Origin: Leisingera sp. SS27
Lineage (GTDB): Bacteria; Pseudomonadota; Alphaproteobacteria; Rhodobacterales; Rhodobacteraceae
Length of the DNA stretch: 59,756 bases
Reading direction: 5' to 3'
Assembly (NCBI RefSeq): GCF_028368855.1
Contig: NZ_JAQNCY010000018.1
Location: forward strand, 1-59,756
The translations under genes and the position numbers were made by a program. Of this stretch, positions 10,701 through 19,731 are shown piece by piece (within the stretch, counting starts at the first letter, position 1; every line of letters starts with the position of its first letter). Under the pieces are notes generated by a model. It saw nothing but the letters and a program-made list of their open reading frames with translations. It was not told the DNA's origin and made no database searches.

Positions 10701-10915
10701 CTGAGCCGACTGACCGCGGGAACGTGAAGCGTGCAAAACCGCATGTATTTTTCGCACTTTGAAGGCAGGTTCAGAAAAGATTGTTTTCTTTCATGCTATT
10801 GTCTCAACCCCGGATATCCGTATTTCTGGGTACCGCGGCTTGCAGTTTTGCGGCGCAGTGGTAAAGTTTCGGAATGACCTCTGGTTCGAGGTTTCTCTGC
10901 ATCAAAGTGGACGCC

Positions 10916-11689
10916 ATGACCGATATCCGCCCGTTTGACCCAGTTGGACACGAATCGATTGCCGATGCCGTGGTGGAGCAGATTGAGACGATGATCGTCG
11001 ACGGCATCCTCAAGGAAGGCCGCAAACTGCCCTCCGAACGGGAGCTGGCAGAGGCCATGGGGGTGTCGCGCCCCAAGCTGCGCGAGGCGCTGCAAACACT
11101 GGAAAGCCGCGGGCTGGTCAATGTCCGCCACGGCGAGGGCACCTTCATCGCGCCGCTCACCGGCCGGGCCATGTCCCCTGCCCTCCTGTCGCTCTACACC
11201 CGCCACGGCGGCGCCTTCTACGACTACCTGGAATACCGCCGCGAGCAGGAGGCCTTTGCCAGCCGCCTGGCCGCCGCCCGCGCTACAGACTCCGACAAGG
11301 CACGGCTGGCCGAGATCATCGCCGATATGCAGAAAGCCTGGGAACAGGACGATCAGGATGCCAGCCAGGAGGCCGACTTCCGCCTGCACACCGCCGTCGT
11401 CGATGCCAGCCAGAACACCACGCTGATCCACATGATGGCCTCGGTCTACGATCTGACCCGGCAGGGGGTGTTCTACAACCGGGAATTCCTGCGCACCATG
11501 GATGGCACCGGCGCCGAGCTGCTGAAGCAGCACAAGGAAATTGCCCAGGCGATCATCGACGGCGACCCGGAGCGCGCCGAGGCGGCTGCCCGGCGCCACA
11601 TGGATTTTGTCGAGGAATCCTTCCGCGCCGGGCAAGAGCAGCAGGCCCGCGAGATCCGCGCCGCCAAGCGGCGGCAGCTGACCAGATAG
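10916..11689 (+). CDS. GntR family (FCD domain) transcriptional regulator, LldR/PdhR-like
   Basis: From the ATG at 10916 the product is 257 aa; an upstream ATG at 10874 would add 14 residues and neither has a strong ribosome site. The N-terminal winged helix contains GRKLPSERELAEAMGVSRPKLREALQTLESRGLV. The C-terminal FCD ligand-binding domain includes FRLHTAVVDASQN and a helical bundle that in this family binds small carboxylates via a metal. It is divergent from the dctP-QM-dld operon, and the shared region has palindromic half-sites. I infer that it is a repressor relieved by lactate or a similar acid. Confidence 0.85.
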   Translation: MTDIRPFDPVGHESIADAVVEQIETMIVDGILKEGRKLPSERELAEAMGVSRPKLREALQTLESRGLVNVRHGEGTFIAPLTGRAMSPALLSLYTRHGGAFYDYLEYRREQEAFASRLAAARATDSDKARLAEIIADMQKAWEQDDQDASQEADFRLHTAVVDASQNTTLIHMMASVYDLTRQGVFYNREFLRTMDGTGAELLKQHKEIAQAIIDGDPERAEAAARRHMDFVEESFRAGQEQQAREIRAAKRRQLTR

Positions 11690-11850
11690 GCCTATGGCCG
11701 GTGCGCGGCAGACGTTCTTAAGCGCTTGTCCGGCCTTTCACCCGTCCAGTCGACAAAACCGCCCTGCCCCGGTATCGTTTTCCCTGCAGAACCGGCAACC
11801 GGACCGCCGGTCAATGGCGCGTACTGCCATGCCAGACAGGGACAGACGCA

Positions 11851-12603
11851 ATGACAGGGCACGCCCCCATTCCGATCCAGTTCGCCGAACCTGCATGCCT
11901 GCGCATCGGTGCGGTGGAATTCGGCACCGGGGATCCCGCATTGCACAGCTTCCGCAAGAATATCCAGACCGTCCCCGCTAACAGGCTGCTGCTGCAGGAC
12001 GGCGACGACAGCGGCAAGATCATCATCGTTATGGACGGGTGGCTTGCCACCTCGAAATCTTCCCTGAACGGCGAGGTGCAGCTGATTGATTTCCTCCTGC
12101 CCGGAGATGTCGCCGACCCGACGTCCGCCGACGGAAAAACCGCCGGTTTCAGCGTTGAGGCGGTGACCGATGCCCGGGTCTGCGTCATCCCCCTGCCCGC
12201 CTGGCACAGCCTGCTCGCAGCATCCGCGCCGCTGGCACGCGCCCATGAACACGTCCAGGCTGCAGAACGCAGCCGGCTGTCGGAACGTATGCTGCGGCTG
12301 GGCCGCGGCAGCGCAGAAGGCAGGATTGCCTATGCGCTGATTGAACTGTGCCTGCGGCTGAAACCGCTGGGCCTGTCAGAGAATTGCGCCTTTCACCTGC
12401 CCTTGACCCAGCGCCACATTGGCGATTTCACGGGCCTGACTGCGGTGCATGTCTGCCGCACCCTGCGCCGTTTTGTCAGGAATGGCCTGGTGGAAACCGC
12501 GGATCACATGGACATCCGTATCAATGACCTCAGCGCCCTCGCGGATGTGGCAGGCGCCGAACCGGACCGGCTCGCCGCTGAGATCACACCGGTGCCGGAC
12601 TAG
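11851..12603 (+). CDS. Crp/Fnr family transcriptional regulator
   Basis: This 250-aa protein has an N-terminal cyclic-nucleotide-binding-like beta roll (about 35-150) and a C-terminal Crp helix-turn-helix (LTQRHIGDFTGLTAVHVCRTLRRF). The ribosome site AGGGAC is 7 bases upstream of ATG. It lacks the N-terminal cysteine cluster of oxygen-sensing FNR, so it is not FnrL. The recognition helix reads HVCR where FNR has E-SR, keeping only the arginine. The effector is unknown. It could act on the TTG-N8-CAA-type sites found further along the plasmid, but a chromosomal FnrL is an equally good candidate. Confidence 0.82.
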   Translation: MTGHAPIPIQFAEPACLRIGAVEFGTGDPALHSFRKNIQTVPANRLLLQDGDDSGKIIIVMDGWLATSKSSLNGEVQLIDFLLPGDVADPTSADGKTAGFSVEAVTDARVCVIPLPAWHSLLAASAPLARAHEHVQAAERSRLSERMLRLGRGSAEGRIAYALIELCLRLKPLGLSENCAFHLPLTQRHIGDFTGLTAVHVCRTLRRFVRNGLVETADHMDIRINDLSALADVAGAEPDRLAAEITPVPD

Positions 12604-12612
12604 AACCGGGCA

Positions 12613-13029
12613 CTAGCGGTACTCGGCAATCTCTCCCAGCGCTTCCCCGGCAAGCCGCTCAGAGGCGTGCACCGCAATGTCGGTGACCGACAGCAGACCC
12701 GCCAGGTTCCCGTCACCGTCCAGTACCGGCAGCCGGCGCACCTGATGGTCTCCCATCAGCGCCGCTGCCGTTTCGATCGAGTCGCAGGTGCGGCAGCACA
12801 CGGCTCCGGCTGTCATGACAGCCGCAACCGGCAGCCTTTCCAGCTGCTGGTTTTCACCGGCCAGCGTCAGAACCAGATCCCTGTCTGTCAGGATGCCCAC
12901 GATTCCCTCTGCCTCGACCACCGGCAGCACGCCGATGCCAAGGCTCTTCATTTGCTCCGCGGCACTGGCAGCACTGTCCTGCGGGCGGGCAAAACGCGCA
13001 GGCACGGTCATGATCTCCTGGACTAGCAT
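12613..13029 (-). CDS. CBS-pair domain protein
   Basis: The ATG at 13029 follows AAGGAGAAGG and gives a 138-aa protein made almost entirely of two CBS motifs (about 8-60 and 72-128), with hallmark GVLPVVE...VGILTDRDL and RLPVLDGDGNLAGLLSVTDI. Stand-alone CBS pairs bind adenine nucleotides and can regulate partner proteins. The gene converges on the Crp/Fnr regulator with a 9-bp gap. Role unknown; possibly linked to the stress block beyond repABC. Confidence 0.85.
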   Translation of the reverse strand: MLVQEIMTVPARFARPQDSAASAAEQMKSLGIGVLPVVEAEGIVGILTDRDLVLTLAGENQQLERLPVAAVMTAGAVCCRTCDSIETAAALMGDHQVRRLPVLDGDGNLAGLLSVTDIAVHASERLAGEALGEIAEYR

Positions 13030-13163
13030 GACCTTCTCCTTTTGAATCGTTCCCCTGAACCGGCTGAGTCGCCGCATATCAAGTCTCGGCCATTCCCGCG
13101 TCCTGTGCATTAACCGCCGTAAACGGACCAGGCAGTTGCCGGACCTGCAAGGGCAGGGCAGGA

Positions 13164-13179
13164 GTTCACAGCTGTGAAC
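13164..13179. other. parS centromere site (RepB binding)
   Basis: GTTCACAGCTGTGAAC is a perfect 16-bp palindrome matching the repABC parS pattern GTT-N4-GC-N4-AAC, extended by G/A and T/C to 20 bp (13162-13181). It sits 3 bases past the repC stop, a known parS position. It is the only full match I noticed. Confidence 0.88.
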
Positions 13180-13182
13180 TCT

Positions 13183-14436
13183 CTAGGCTGCGGCCTTGCG
13201 GGCCAGAGCCATGACCATCGGGGCGCTGGTGAAGGTGCCGGAGACCGCCTTGATGTTCAGATGCCGGAGGTATCCGCTGGGGGAGCGGATGTCCGGGAAC
13301 CGTTCCAGCATGGCTGCGACCACGGTTGCGGCTTCTGCGGTGCCCATAACAATCTTGGTCTCTTCCCAGACTGCTGAAGAGATCCCCATCATCGGGCGTA
13401 CGGTATCGGCCGCCCGCAGGAGGTCGGGCCAATGGCGGATGGGGCCATCCGCATAGCTCTGGATTTCACCGCAGGCCGAGAGGATCAGGCGCAGGGGGAG
13501 GTTTGGGCCGCTGGGGGCAGGGGCCTTTGGTGACTGGTGCAAAGTTTCATGGTTCACGGAACCTTGTTCTGAGGGTTTCTCAGCATAGCCGGTATCCTCT
13601 TTCGATTCCGTATGCAGTGCGTGCGCTGCCTTTACGGACTGTTCAGATTCAAAAGAGTCTTTCTTAGAATTCTGATAGTGGTGCTCATTTTGGGCGCCGC
13701 TGGTGCCCGGTTCCTCTGCAAAAAGGGTCTCTAATTGGCGTTTGGCTTCCTCCAGTGCGGCGGAGAGGGATGCCTGGATGTGAGCCAGGTCCGTCAGTCC
13801 CAGCTTGCGGCGCAGGTCGCGGGCGGTGAGATGGGCGAGGTCCTGGAACTGGTCCCAGACGGCAATCTCAGGACGCTCTGCGGCGCCCAGAAGGGCAAGG
13901 TTCAGCAGGTCGCGGCGCATCAGGGTGACGGTTTCGCGCAGCTGCTTGATCCGGTCCGCCAAAGCGCGATCCGCCTCGGCGGCGTCCGAAAACTCGGCGT
14001 AGCGGCGGGCGAGGGGAGACAGGTCAAACCCATAGGCCACCCGTTCGCCTTGAGAGCGGCGCACGTAGCGTTTGCCGTTGGGGCTGTCGCGGCGGATCAG
14101 GATGCCCGCAGCCACCAGCTTGGCCATGTGGCGGCGCATGGTGGAGTTGGGCATCCCGTTCAGCCGTTCGCAAATCGCCCGGTTGGAGGGGTGCACAACG
14201 GTGGCGCCGGGCTGCGGGTCCACTTCGGTGCCGGGCAGGAAGCTGAGCAGCGCCTGCAGGACAGAGAGGTCGCGGTCGTTCAGGCCGTAGCCCTTGCGCG
14301 CCGCAGCGAGTTCGCGCAGCGCGTCCCATTTGCTGACAGGGCTGAGCATAGGGGAGTGCGCGGCGGCGGCCTGCTGATGTTTCAGCAGGACAGCATCCAC
14401 CGTCCGCCCGAAAGGCGTGAGGGGCATATATCCCAT
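13183..14436 (-). CDS. repC: RepC replication initiator
   Basis: This is the initiator of repABC plasmids. I chose the ATG at 14436, giving 417 aa beginning MGYMPLTPFGR, the usual roseobacter RepC N-terminus. A GTG at 14499 would add 21 residues overlapping the leader. The N-terminal half has winged-helix DNA-binding features (RDLSVLQALLSFLP, HPSNRAICERLNGMPNSTMRRHMAKLVAAGIL). A low-complexity polar linker near residues 245-320 coincides with AT-rich DNA, where oriV lies in this family. The C-terminal domain contains PLRLILSACGEIQSY and ends in ALARKAAA. Expression should be controlled by the antisense RNA just upstream. Confidence 0.93.
   Translation of the reverse strand: MGYMPLTPFGRTVDAVLLKHQQAAAAHSPMLSPVSKWDALRELAAARKGYGLNDRDLSVLQALLSFLPGTEVDPQPGATVVHPSNRAICERLNGMPNSTMRRHMAKLVAAGILIRRDSPNGKRYVRRSQGERVAYGFDLSPLARRYAEFSDAAEADRALADRIKQLRETVTLMRRDLLNLALLGAAERPEIAVWDQFQDLAHLTARDLRRKLGLTDLAHIQASLSAALEEAKRQLETLFAEEPGTSGAQNEHHYQNSKKDSFESEQSVKAAHALHTESKEDTGYAEKPSEQGSVNHETLHQSPKAPAPSGPNLPLRLILSACGEIQSYADGPIRHWPDLLRAADTVRPMMGISSAVWEETKIVMGTAEAATVVAAMLERFPDIRSPSGYLRHLNIKAVSGTFTSAPMVMALARKAAA
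13560..13740. other. Probable oriV within repC
   Basis: This part of repC is markedly AT-richer than its surroundings and encodes a variable Gln/Ser/Lys/Glu-rich linker. In repABC plasmids the origin is an AT-rich stretch inside repC, so this is the best location, inferred from composition and position only. Confidence 0.5.
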
Positions 14437-14486
14437 GTCATCATCACGAAAGACAAAAAAACACCGGCCCGCGAATCGCTTTCGAC

Positions 14487-14515
14487 TTGCGGATATCACC
14501 TCCGGCCACTAACTT
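14487..14515 (+). promoter_or_regulatory. Putative promoter of the counter-transcribed RNA
   Basis: TTGCGG (14487-14492) and TAACTT (14510-14515) are 17 bp apart on the strand opposite repABC, predicting a transcript start near 14521. The -10 match is moderate. Confidence 0.45.
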
Positions 14516-14520
14516 GAGAG

Positions 14521-14577
14521 TGCTAGAAACAAGTTGGTCTCGTGGAGCTTCGGTTTTGCGGGGCCTTCTTTTTTGCC
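14521..14577 (+). ncRNA. Counter-transcribed RNA (incompatibility RNA) between repB and repC
   Basis: The 171-bp repB-repC interval carries on the plus strand a putative promoter, about 55 nt of transcribed sequence, and a hairpin (about 14542-14569) followed by TTTTTT, the size and layout of known repABC antisense RNAs. In the repC leader (minus strand), AACTTG and CAAGTT flank a CTAGCACTCT loop upstream of GGAGGTGAT, so antisense pairing could change access to the repC translation start. Confidence 0.6.
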
Positions 14578-14607
14578 TGCTCTGTGCCTCCTAAGTTGTT
14601 GTTATCA

Positions 14608-15624
14608 TTACTCTTCGCCGCGCGACTGCCAGCGCGCGTGAAGCTCTTCAATCAGTGTTTGCGCCTCAGCCTCCAGCCAGTCGGCAAAGCCGCCGCCCGG
14701 CAGTTCCAGGCTGACGCCCTTGGCGGTGCGGCGCAGGGTGGCGCTGCGCAGCCCATCCACGGTCAGCGGCTGGCTGAGGGTGCGCGCCTTGGCGGGTTTG
14801 GCCGGTTTCTGCGGGGCAGGGGCGGAGGCAACGGCGCTGAACACCGCCTCAAACGCCAGCACCGACGGGTCGGCGGGTTCGGCCTCGGCGGTGCCATTGA
14901 CGGCCCGCATGGTGAAATCGTCGTATTCCTTCTGGGCGATGGCAATCAGCCCCTCCTGCCTGGCGCCGCTGGCGGCAATTGCCTTGGCCAGCGCGTCCCA
15001 GCGGGGGCGGCCGATGCCCTGGGCCGGGCCGATGGCGCGGATCAGATCGGGGCCCACCGCCTCGGCAATGGCGATGGCCATGGAGACGGAGGATTTGGTG
15101 ACGGTCAGCACCTCGGCGACTTGCGATTGGTTGCCGAAGCCGTTTTCGACCAGTTCCTGCGCGAACAGGGCCTTTTCGATGAAGGAGAGGTCGCGGCGCG
15201 CCATGTTTTCGGAAATCTGCGCACGCACGGCGGCGTCATCATCCAAAGTGGCGACCAGGGCGCGGACCTTGGTCACCTTGTCGGAGGCGCGGATCGCCTC
15301 CAGCCGGCGGCGGCCGTAGACCAGCAGGTAACGGTCGGTCTCGGACGGGTGGCGGCGCACCAGAATGGGTACCGTCTGGCCGTTGGCCTCAATCGCGTCG
15401 CGCAGGTCGTGGATGTCGTTCGGGTCGAGCCGGTCGTGGACGCGGGTGTCCTCGATCTGATGCGGCTCCAGATCCCAGACCCGGTGCGAATCCACCGCGT
15501 CGCGGGCCGAGCGCAGGGCGCGGTTGCTGGACATCATCGGCGTCGCCGGGGCAGGGGAGGAGACCGGCGCGCCGGCCGCGGCCAGGCTGTCGAGCATCGA
15601 AAGGCGGGATTTCTTGCTGGTCAT
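14608..15624 (-). CDS. repB: RepB partition protein (ParB family)
   Basis: This 338-aa ParB-like protein binds parS for segregation and helps autoregulate repABC. The ParB nuclease-like N-domain shows VPILVRRHPSETDRYLLVYGRRRLEA and ISENMARRDLSFIEKA. A helix-turn-helix follows at NQSQVAEVLTVTKSSVSMAIAIAE. A C-terminal dimerisation region completes it. It overlaps the repA stop by 4 bp (ATGA), the standard coupled arrangement. The cognate parS site is next to the repC stop. Confidence 0.93.
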   Translation of the reverse strand: MTSKKSRLSMLDSLAAAGAPVSSPAPATPMMSSNRALRSARDAVDSHRVWDLEPHQIEDTRVHDRLDPNDIHDLRDAIEANGQTVPILVRRHPSETDRYLLVYGRRRLEAIRASDKVTKVRALVATLDDDAAVRAQISENMARRDLSFIEKALFAQELVENGFGNQSQVAEVLTVTKSSVSMAIAIAEAVGPDLIRAIGPAQGIGRPRWDALAKAIAASGARQEGLIAIAQKEYDDFTMRAVNGTAEAEPADPSVLAFEAVFSAVASAPAPQKPAKPAKARTLSQPLTVDGLRSATLRRTAKGVSLELPGGGFADWLEAEAQTLIEELHARWQSRGEE

Positions 15625-16808
15625 GTGCGCCCCCAGGTTTCCTGAATGAGCTGGCTGATTTCGTCGTTCACGGCGTTCAGGCTTTCGACTGCGCGGTCGT
15701 AGGTGGAGCGGGTGAAAGCGCTGCGTTCGACCTCGTATAGAGTCTGTTTTGTGAGGCCCGCGTCGGAGATTGCGGTGGACTTCAGCATCGGCGCGTTCAG
15801 CACCTTGTCGCCGTACATGGTGCGCAGGAAGGCAACGATCCGGTTCTGCGGCGCATCCGAGGGTTCGTAGCGGGTCAGCAGGTAGCGCATCCAGTCGTGG
15901 GACATATCGGCGCCGGATTGCGCGATCACATCCATCAGGTCGGCGGTCATGCGCAGGAATTGCGACATCGACATCACGTCGAGCATCTCCGGGTGGATGG
16001 TGACCAAGACGCCGGTGGCGGCGGAGAGCGCCGACATGGTGAGGAAGCCGAGCTGCGGCGGGCAGTCGATCACCACCACGTCATAGTCGGAATCGACCTG
16101 TGTTAGAGCCTCTTTGACCCGGAAGAAGAACAGCCCGGCACTGCCCTGCGCGAGGGCGCGGGGGGTGTCGTGCTCAAACTCCATCAGTTCGAGGTTGCCG
16201 GGGATCAGGTCGAGATTCGGGATATAGGTTTTGCGGATCACCGAGGAGATCGGCGCCGGGTCGTCGTAGCGGATGGCGTCATAAAGCGTGCCGCCGTCCT
16301 TGAGGTCGAACTCCGGCTGGACGCCGTGCAGGGCGGTCAAGGACGCCTGCGGGTCGAGGTCGATCGCCAGCACCCGGTAGCCCTTGAGCGCGAGGCGCTG
16401 CGCCAGATGGGCGGAGGTGGTGGTCTTGCCGGAGCCGCCCTTGAAATTCATCACACCGATGATCTGCATATGATCATTCTCCCGGCGGCCGGGCAGGTAA
16501 TCGCCGGACTTTCGGGCGGTTTTCTCCAGCAGTTCGCGCAGTTCGCGGATGTCCTCGGTGGAATACTGGCGGCGGTTGCCGGCAGTCAGCTCGGGCGAGG
16601 GGCCCTTGCCGTCCAGATGCAGTTTGCGCAGGTAGGAATCATTCACGCCCAGCAGGCTTGCGGCCTCGCCGGAGGTGAATTTGCGCATGGTCTTGGAAGC
16701 GTTCGGCGGGAACAGGCTTTCGCGCTGTGCATGCAGCTGGGCCGCAATCCATTCGGAATGCTGGCGGATCACTGCATTGAGATCCTCAGGTGTGTATGTA
16801 TGATCCAT
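15621..16808 (-). CDS. repA: RepA partition ATPase (ParA family)
   Basis: I chose the ATG at 16808 with AGGG upstream, giving 395 aa as is usual for repABC RepA. The longer frame to 16976 lacks support and would cross the promoter. An N-terminal winged helix (MRKFTSGEAASLLGVNDSYLRKLH) mediates autorepression. The ParA ATPase has the deviant Walker A KGGSGKTT after QIIGVMNF, then VLAIDLDPQASLT and VVVIDCPPQLG. With RepB and parS it segregates the plasmid. It heads the repABC operon. Confidence 0.94.
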   Translation of the reverse strand: MDHTYTPEDLNAVIRQHSEWIAAQLHAQRESLFPPNASKTMRKFTSGEAASLLGVNDSYLRKLHLDGKGPSPELTAGNRRQYSTEDIRELRELLEKTARKSGDYLPGRRENDHMQIIGVMNFKGGSGKTTTSAHLAQRLALKGYRVLAIDLDPQASLTALHGVQPEFDLKDGGTLYDAIRYDDPAPISSVIRKTYIPNLDLIPGNLELMEFEHDTPRALAQGSAGLFFFRVKEALTQVDSDYDVVVIDCPPQLGFLTMSALSAATGVLVTIHPEMLDVMSMSQFLRMTADLMDVIAQSGADMSHDWMRYLLTRYEPSDAPQNRIVAFLRTMYGDKVLNAPMLKSTAISDAGLTKQTLYEVERSAFTRSTYDRAVESLNAVNDEISQLIQETWGRT

Positions 16809-16872
16809 CTGCCCTAGTGCCTGCCATATGCGCCGCTCTGCCTTTTGCCCGTGAGTTTGCTGCGTGGCGTGT

Positions 16873-16937
16873 TCACGGAATTTGGCGTTTGCCGCCTCTT
16901 TTCCGTGACTATTGGCCAAAGAGCGGGATTCGTGCAA
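16873..16937 (-). promoter_or_regulatory. repABC promoter with overlapping operator
   Basis: On the minus strand TTGCAC (16937-16932) and CAATAG (16914-16909) are 17 bp apart, predicting a start near 16902. That start falls inside an inverted repeat, TCACGGAA (16873-16880) and TTCCGTGA (16901-16908), arms about 28 bp apart. The placement suits RepA/RepB autorepression. Confidence 0.5.
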
Positions 16938-17068
16938 GCGTTTTCTATAGTTGGCCCCTGCCGGGCGTGTCGGCAACAGCCCCCTGCGGCGTTGGTGCAG
17001 TTGCCGGGCCTGCTGCCCTGCGGCAGGCTGGGTTCAGCAGCCGGTTGGGGCAGCGGAGGGCAAAGCGC

Positions 17069-19687
17069 ATGGCAGACCCGGTTCAGGACCGTACTCGCGG
17101 GCAACTCAGCGGGCTGACGGGGCAGCAGGCGGAGGCGGTACGGCGGACCTATGGCTGGAACGAGCTGCCGCGCGGCAGGCGGACCGGGCCGCTGCAGGTG
17201 TTCCTGCGCCAGTTCAGCAATTTCCTGGTGCTGATCCTGATTGCCGCGGGGATCATCGCCTTCACGCTGGGCGAATACACGGACACATTGGCGATCGGGC
17301 TGGTGATCGGGCTGAACGGGATCCTTGGCTTTGTGCAGGAATGGCGGGCGGAGACCGCGCTGGAAAGCCTGCGCAGCATGCTGTCGCCGCAGGCGCTGGC
17401 GGTGCGCGACGGGCGCGAGCAGGTGATCGAAGCGCGCGAGCTGGTGCCGGGCGATCTGATCATTCTAGAGGCGGGCGCCCGGGTGCCTGCCGACGCGCAT
17501 CTGCACGAGGCTGCCGGGCTGCGGCTGGATGAAAGCGCGCTGACCGGGGAATCGGTTCCGGTGGACAAGGCGCCTGGCACAGACACTGCGGAGGTGTTTG
17601 CCGGCACGGTGGTGGCGGCGGGCCGCGCGCTGGCGGTGGTCACCGCGACCGGCGCGCGCACCGCCTTTGGCGAGATAGCGGCGCTGACCGGAGCGGTGGG
17701 GCTTAAGAAGACCAATCTGCAGGTGCAGCTGGGCCGGCTGGCGCGGCAGCTGGGCTTTGCGGCGCTGGCGGTGGCGGCGGCTATCCTGGCGCTGGGGCTG
17801 TACATGGGGCGGGACGCGGCGGAGATGTTCATGACTGGCCTGTCGCTGTCGGTGGCGATGGTGCCGGAGGGGCTGCCCGCGGTGGTCACCATCACCCTGG
17901 CGCTGGGGGCGGCGGCAATGGTGCGCCAGAAAGCCTTGGCGCGGCGTCTGCAGGCGGTGGAAACGCTGGGCGCAGCCTCGGTCATCTGCACGGACAAGAC
18001 CGGCACCCTGACCGAAAACAAGATGACCGTGACTCGGGTCTGGACGCTGGAACGCAGCTATCAGGTGACCGGCACCGGCTATGACCCGGCGGGCCATATT
18101 GCCTGGAACGGCGCCGTTACCGGCGCGCGAGAGGATGCGGTGCTGGCAGAGCTGCTGGAAGCGGGGCTGACCTGCACCCATGCCAGCCTGCACCGTGAGG
18201 GGGACCACTGGCAGATGACCGGCGCCCCGACCGAGGGCGCGCTGGTCACCCTGGGCTACAAGGGCTGGGCAGCGCTGCCGCCGCCGGATGCGGTGGTGGC
18301 GGAAATCCCCTTCAGCAGCGAACGCAAGCGGATGAGCGTTCTGGTAAAGGGCGGCAGCGGCGAGAAGGTCCTGACCAAGGGCGCGCCGGAGCAGGTTCTG
18401 GGCATCTGTACGGAGGTGCTGACCCAGGACGGCCCGCGGCAGCTGGGTGCGGAGGAAGCGGCCGCCATCACCGGCGCCTATGAGGCGATGGCCGCAGAAG
18501 GGCTGCGGGTGATCGGCCTGGCGGTCGGCGCGGCGCAGGGCGGGGAGATCCGCGAGCAGGACATGACCTTTCTCGGACTGGCCGGACTGATCGACCCGCC
18601 GCGGCCCGAAGTGCGGGATGCCATCGGCGCGGCGCGGGCGGCGGGCATCCGGGTGATCATGATCACCGGCGACAGCCCGCTGACTGCCAAGGCAATTGCC
18701 GCCCAGCTGGGTCTGCCTGCGGGAAAGACCCTGACCGGTGATGCGCTGGAGGCACTGGAGGATGCGGAGCTGGACCGGCTGTTGCAGCAGGATGTGCTGT
18801 TTGCCCGTACAAGGCCCGCCCACAAGATGCGGATCGTCTCGGCCCTGCAGGGGCAGCATCAGATCGTGGCGATGACCGGGGACGGGGTAAACGATGCACC
18901 GGCCCTGAAGCAGGCCGATATCGGCGTCTCGATGGGGGTGCGGGGCACCGATGTGGCCAAGGATGCCTCTGACCTGGTGCTGCTGGACGATAACTTTGCC
19001 ACCATCGTCCGCGCCATCGGCGAAGGGCGGCGGCAGTTTGCCAATGTGCGCAAGTTCGTGCGCTACCTCTTATCCTCCAACGCAGGCGAGGTGATCGCGC
19101 TGCTGATCAATATCCTGATCGGCGGGCCGCTGATCTTTCTGGCGACCCAGATCCTGTGGATGAACCTGGTCACCGACGGGGTGACGGCGGTGGCGCTGGG
19201 GCTGGAGAAGGGCGAGCCGGACCAGATGGAGCATCCGCCGCGCCGGAAAGACGCGCCGATTGTGGGAAAGGCCGGTCTGCTGACCATTCTGGCGCTGGGG
19301 CTTTATACCGGGCTGGCCAGCCTGTGGCTGTTCCTGCATCTGCTGGACGGCAACGAGGATCTGGCCCGCACCGCCGCCTTTACCGCCATGGTGGTGTTTG
19401 AGAAGGCGAGCGTCTTTGCCTTCCGTTCGCTGCATCTGCCGTGCTGGCGGATCGGGTTCTTCAGCAATCCGCTGCTGCTGGCGGCGCTGGCGGTGACCAT
19501 CGGGGCGCAGGTTGCGGCAGTGTACTGGCCGCCGCTGCAGGTGCTGCTGCACACGGTGCCGCTGCAGGCGGAGCAGTGGGGGCTGATCGCGCTGCTGGTG
19601 CTGCCTATCCTGGTGGTGCCGGAGGTGCTGAAAACCCTGCGCTACCTGACCGGCCGGCGGGCCACGCGGGCGGCTGCGGCGGCTTGA
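17069..19687 (+). CDS. P-type cation ATPase, type IIA (Ca2+-transporting-like)
   Basis: The ATG at 17069, after GGAGGG, gives 872 aa. The phosphorylation motif DKTGTLT (Asp309), actuator motif LTGES, PEGLPA in the fourth transmembrane helix and the hinge TGDGVNDAPALKQADIGVSMG are all present. Ion-site motifs SNAGE in helix 5 and NLVTDG in helix 6 match Ca2+-type (PacL/SERCA) pumps rather than heavy-metal or Mg2+ pumps. It has about ten transmembrane segments in the inner membrane. It faces away from repA. Ca2+ export is the likely role; Mn2+ or Na+ cannot be excluded. Confidence 0.88.
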   Translation: MADPVQDRTRGQLSGLTGQQAEAVRRTYGWNELPRGRRTGPLQVFLRQFSNFLVLILIAAGIIAFTLGEYTDTLAIGLVIGLNGILGFVQEWRAETALESLRSMLSPQALAVRDGREQVIEARELVPGDLIILEAGARVPADAHLHEAAGLRLDESALTGESVPVDKAPGTDTAEVFAGTVVAAGRALAVVTATGARTAFGEIAALTGAVGLKKTNLQVQLGRLARQLGFAALAVAAAILALGLYMGRDAAEMFMTGLSLSVAMVPEGLPAVVTITLALGAAAMVRQKALARRLQAVETLGAASVICTDKTGTLTENKMTVTRVWTLERSYQVTGTGYDPAGHIAWNGAVTGAREDAVLAELLEAGLTCTHASLHREGDHWQMTGAPTEGALVTLGYKGWAALPPPDAVVAEIPFSSERKRMSVLVKGGSGEKVLTKGAPEQVLGICTEVLTQDGPRQLGAEEAAAITGAYEAMAAEGLRVIGLAVGAAQGGEIREQDMTFLGLAGLIDPPRPEVRDAIGAARAAGIRVIMITGDSPLTAKAIAAQLGLPAGKTLTGDALEALEDAELDRLLQQDVLFARTRPAHKMRIVSALQGQHQIVAMTGDGVNDAPALKQADIGVSMGVRGTDVAKDASDLVLLDDNFATIVRAIGEGRRQFANVRKFVRYLLSSNAGEVIALLINILIGGPLIFLATQILWMNLVTDGVTAVALGLEKGEPDQMEHPPRRKDAPIVGKAGLLTILALGLYTGLASLWLFLHLLDGNEDLARTAAFTAMVVFEKASVFAFRSLHLPCWRIGFFSNPLLLAALAVTIGAQVAAVYWPPLQVLLHTVPLQAEQWGLIALLVLPILVVPEVLKTLRYLTGRRATRAAAAA

Positions 19688-19731
19688 CCTCCCTCAATGC
19701 GGGTTTTGCCGTTCCGGGCCATCCTGCGGGC

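Noticed and set aside
11851-12603. Assignment of the Crp/Fnr protein as oxygen-sensing FnrL
   Set aside because: The N-terminal cysteine cluster needed for the [4Fe-4S] sensor is absent.
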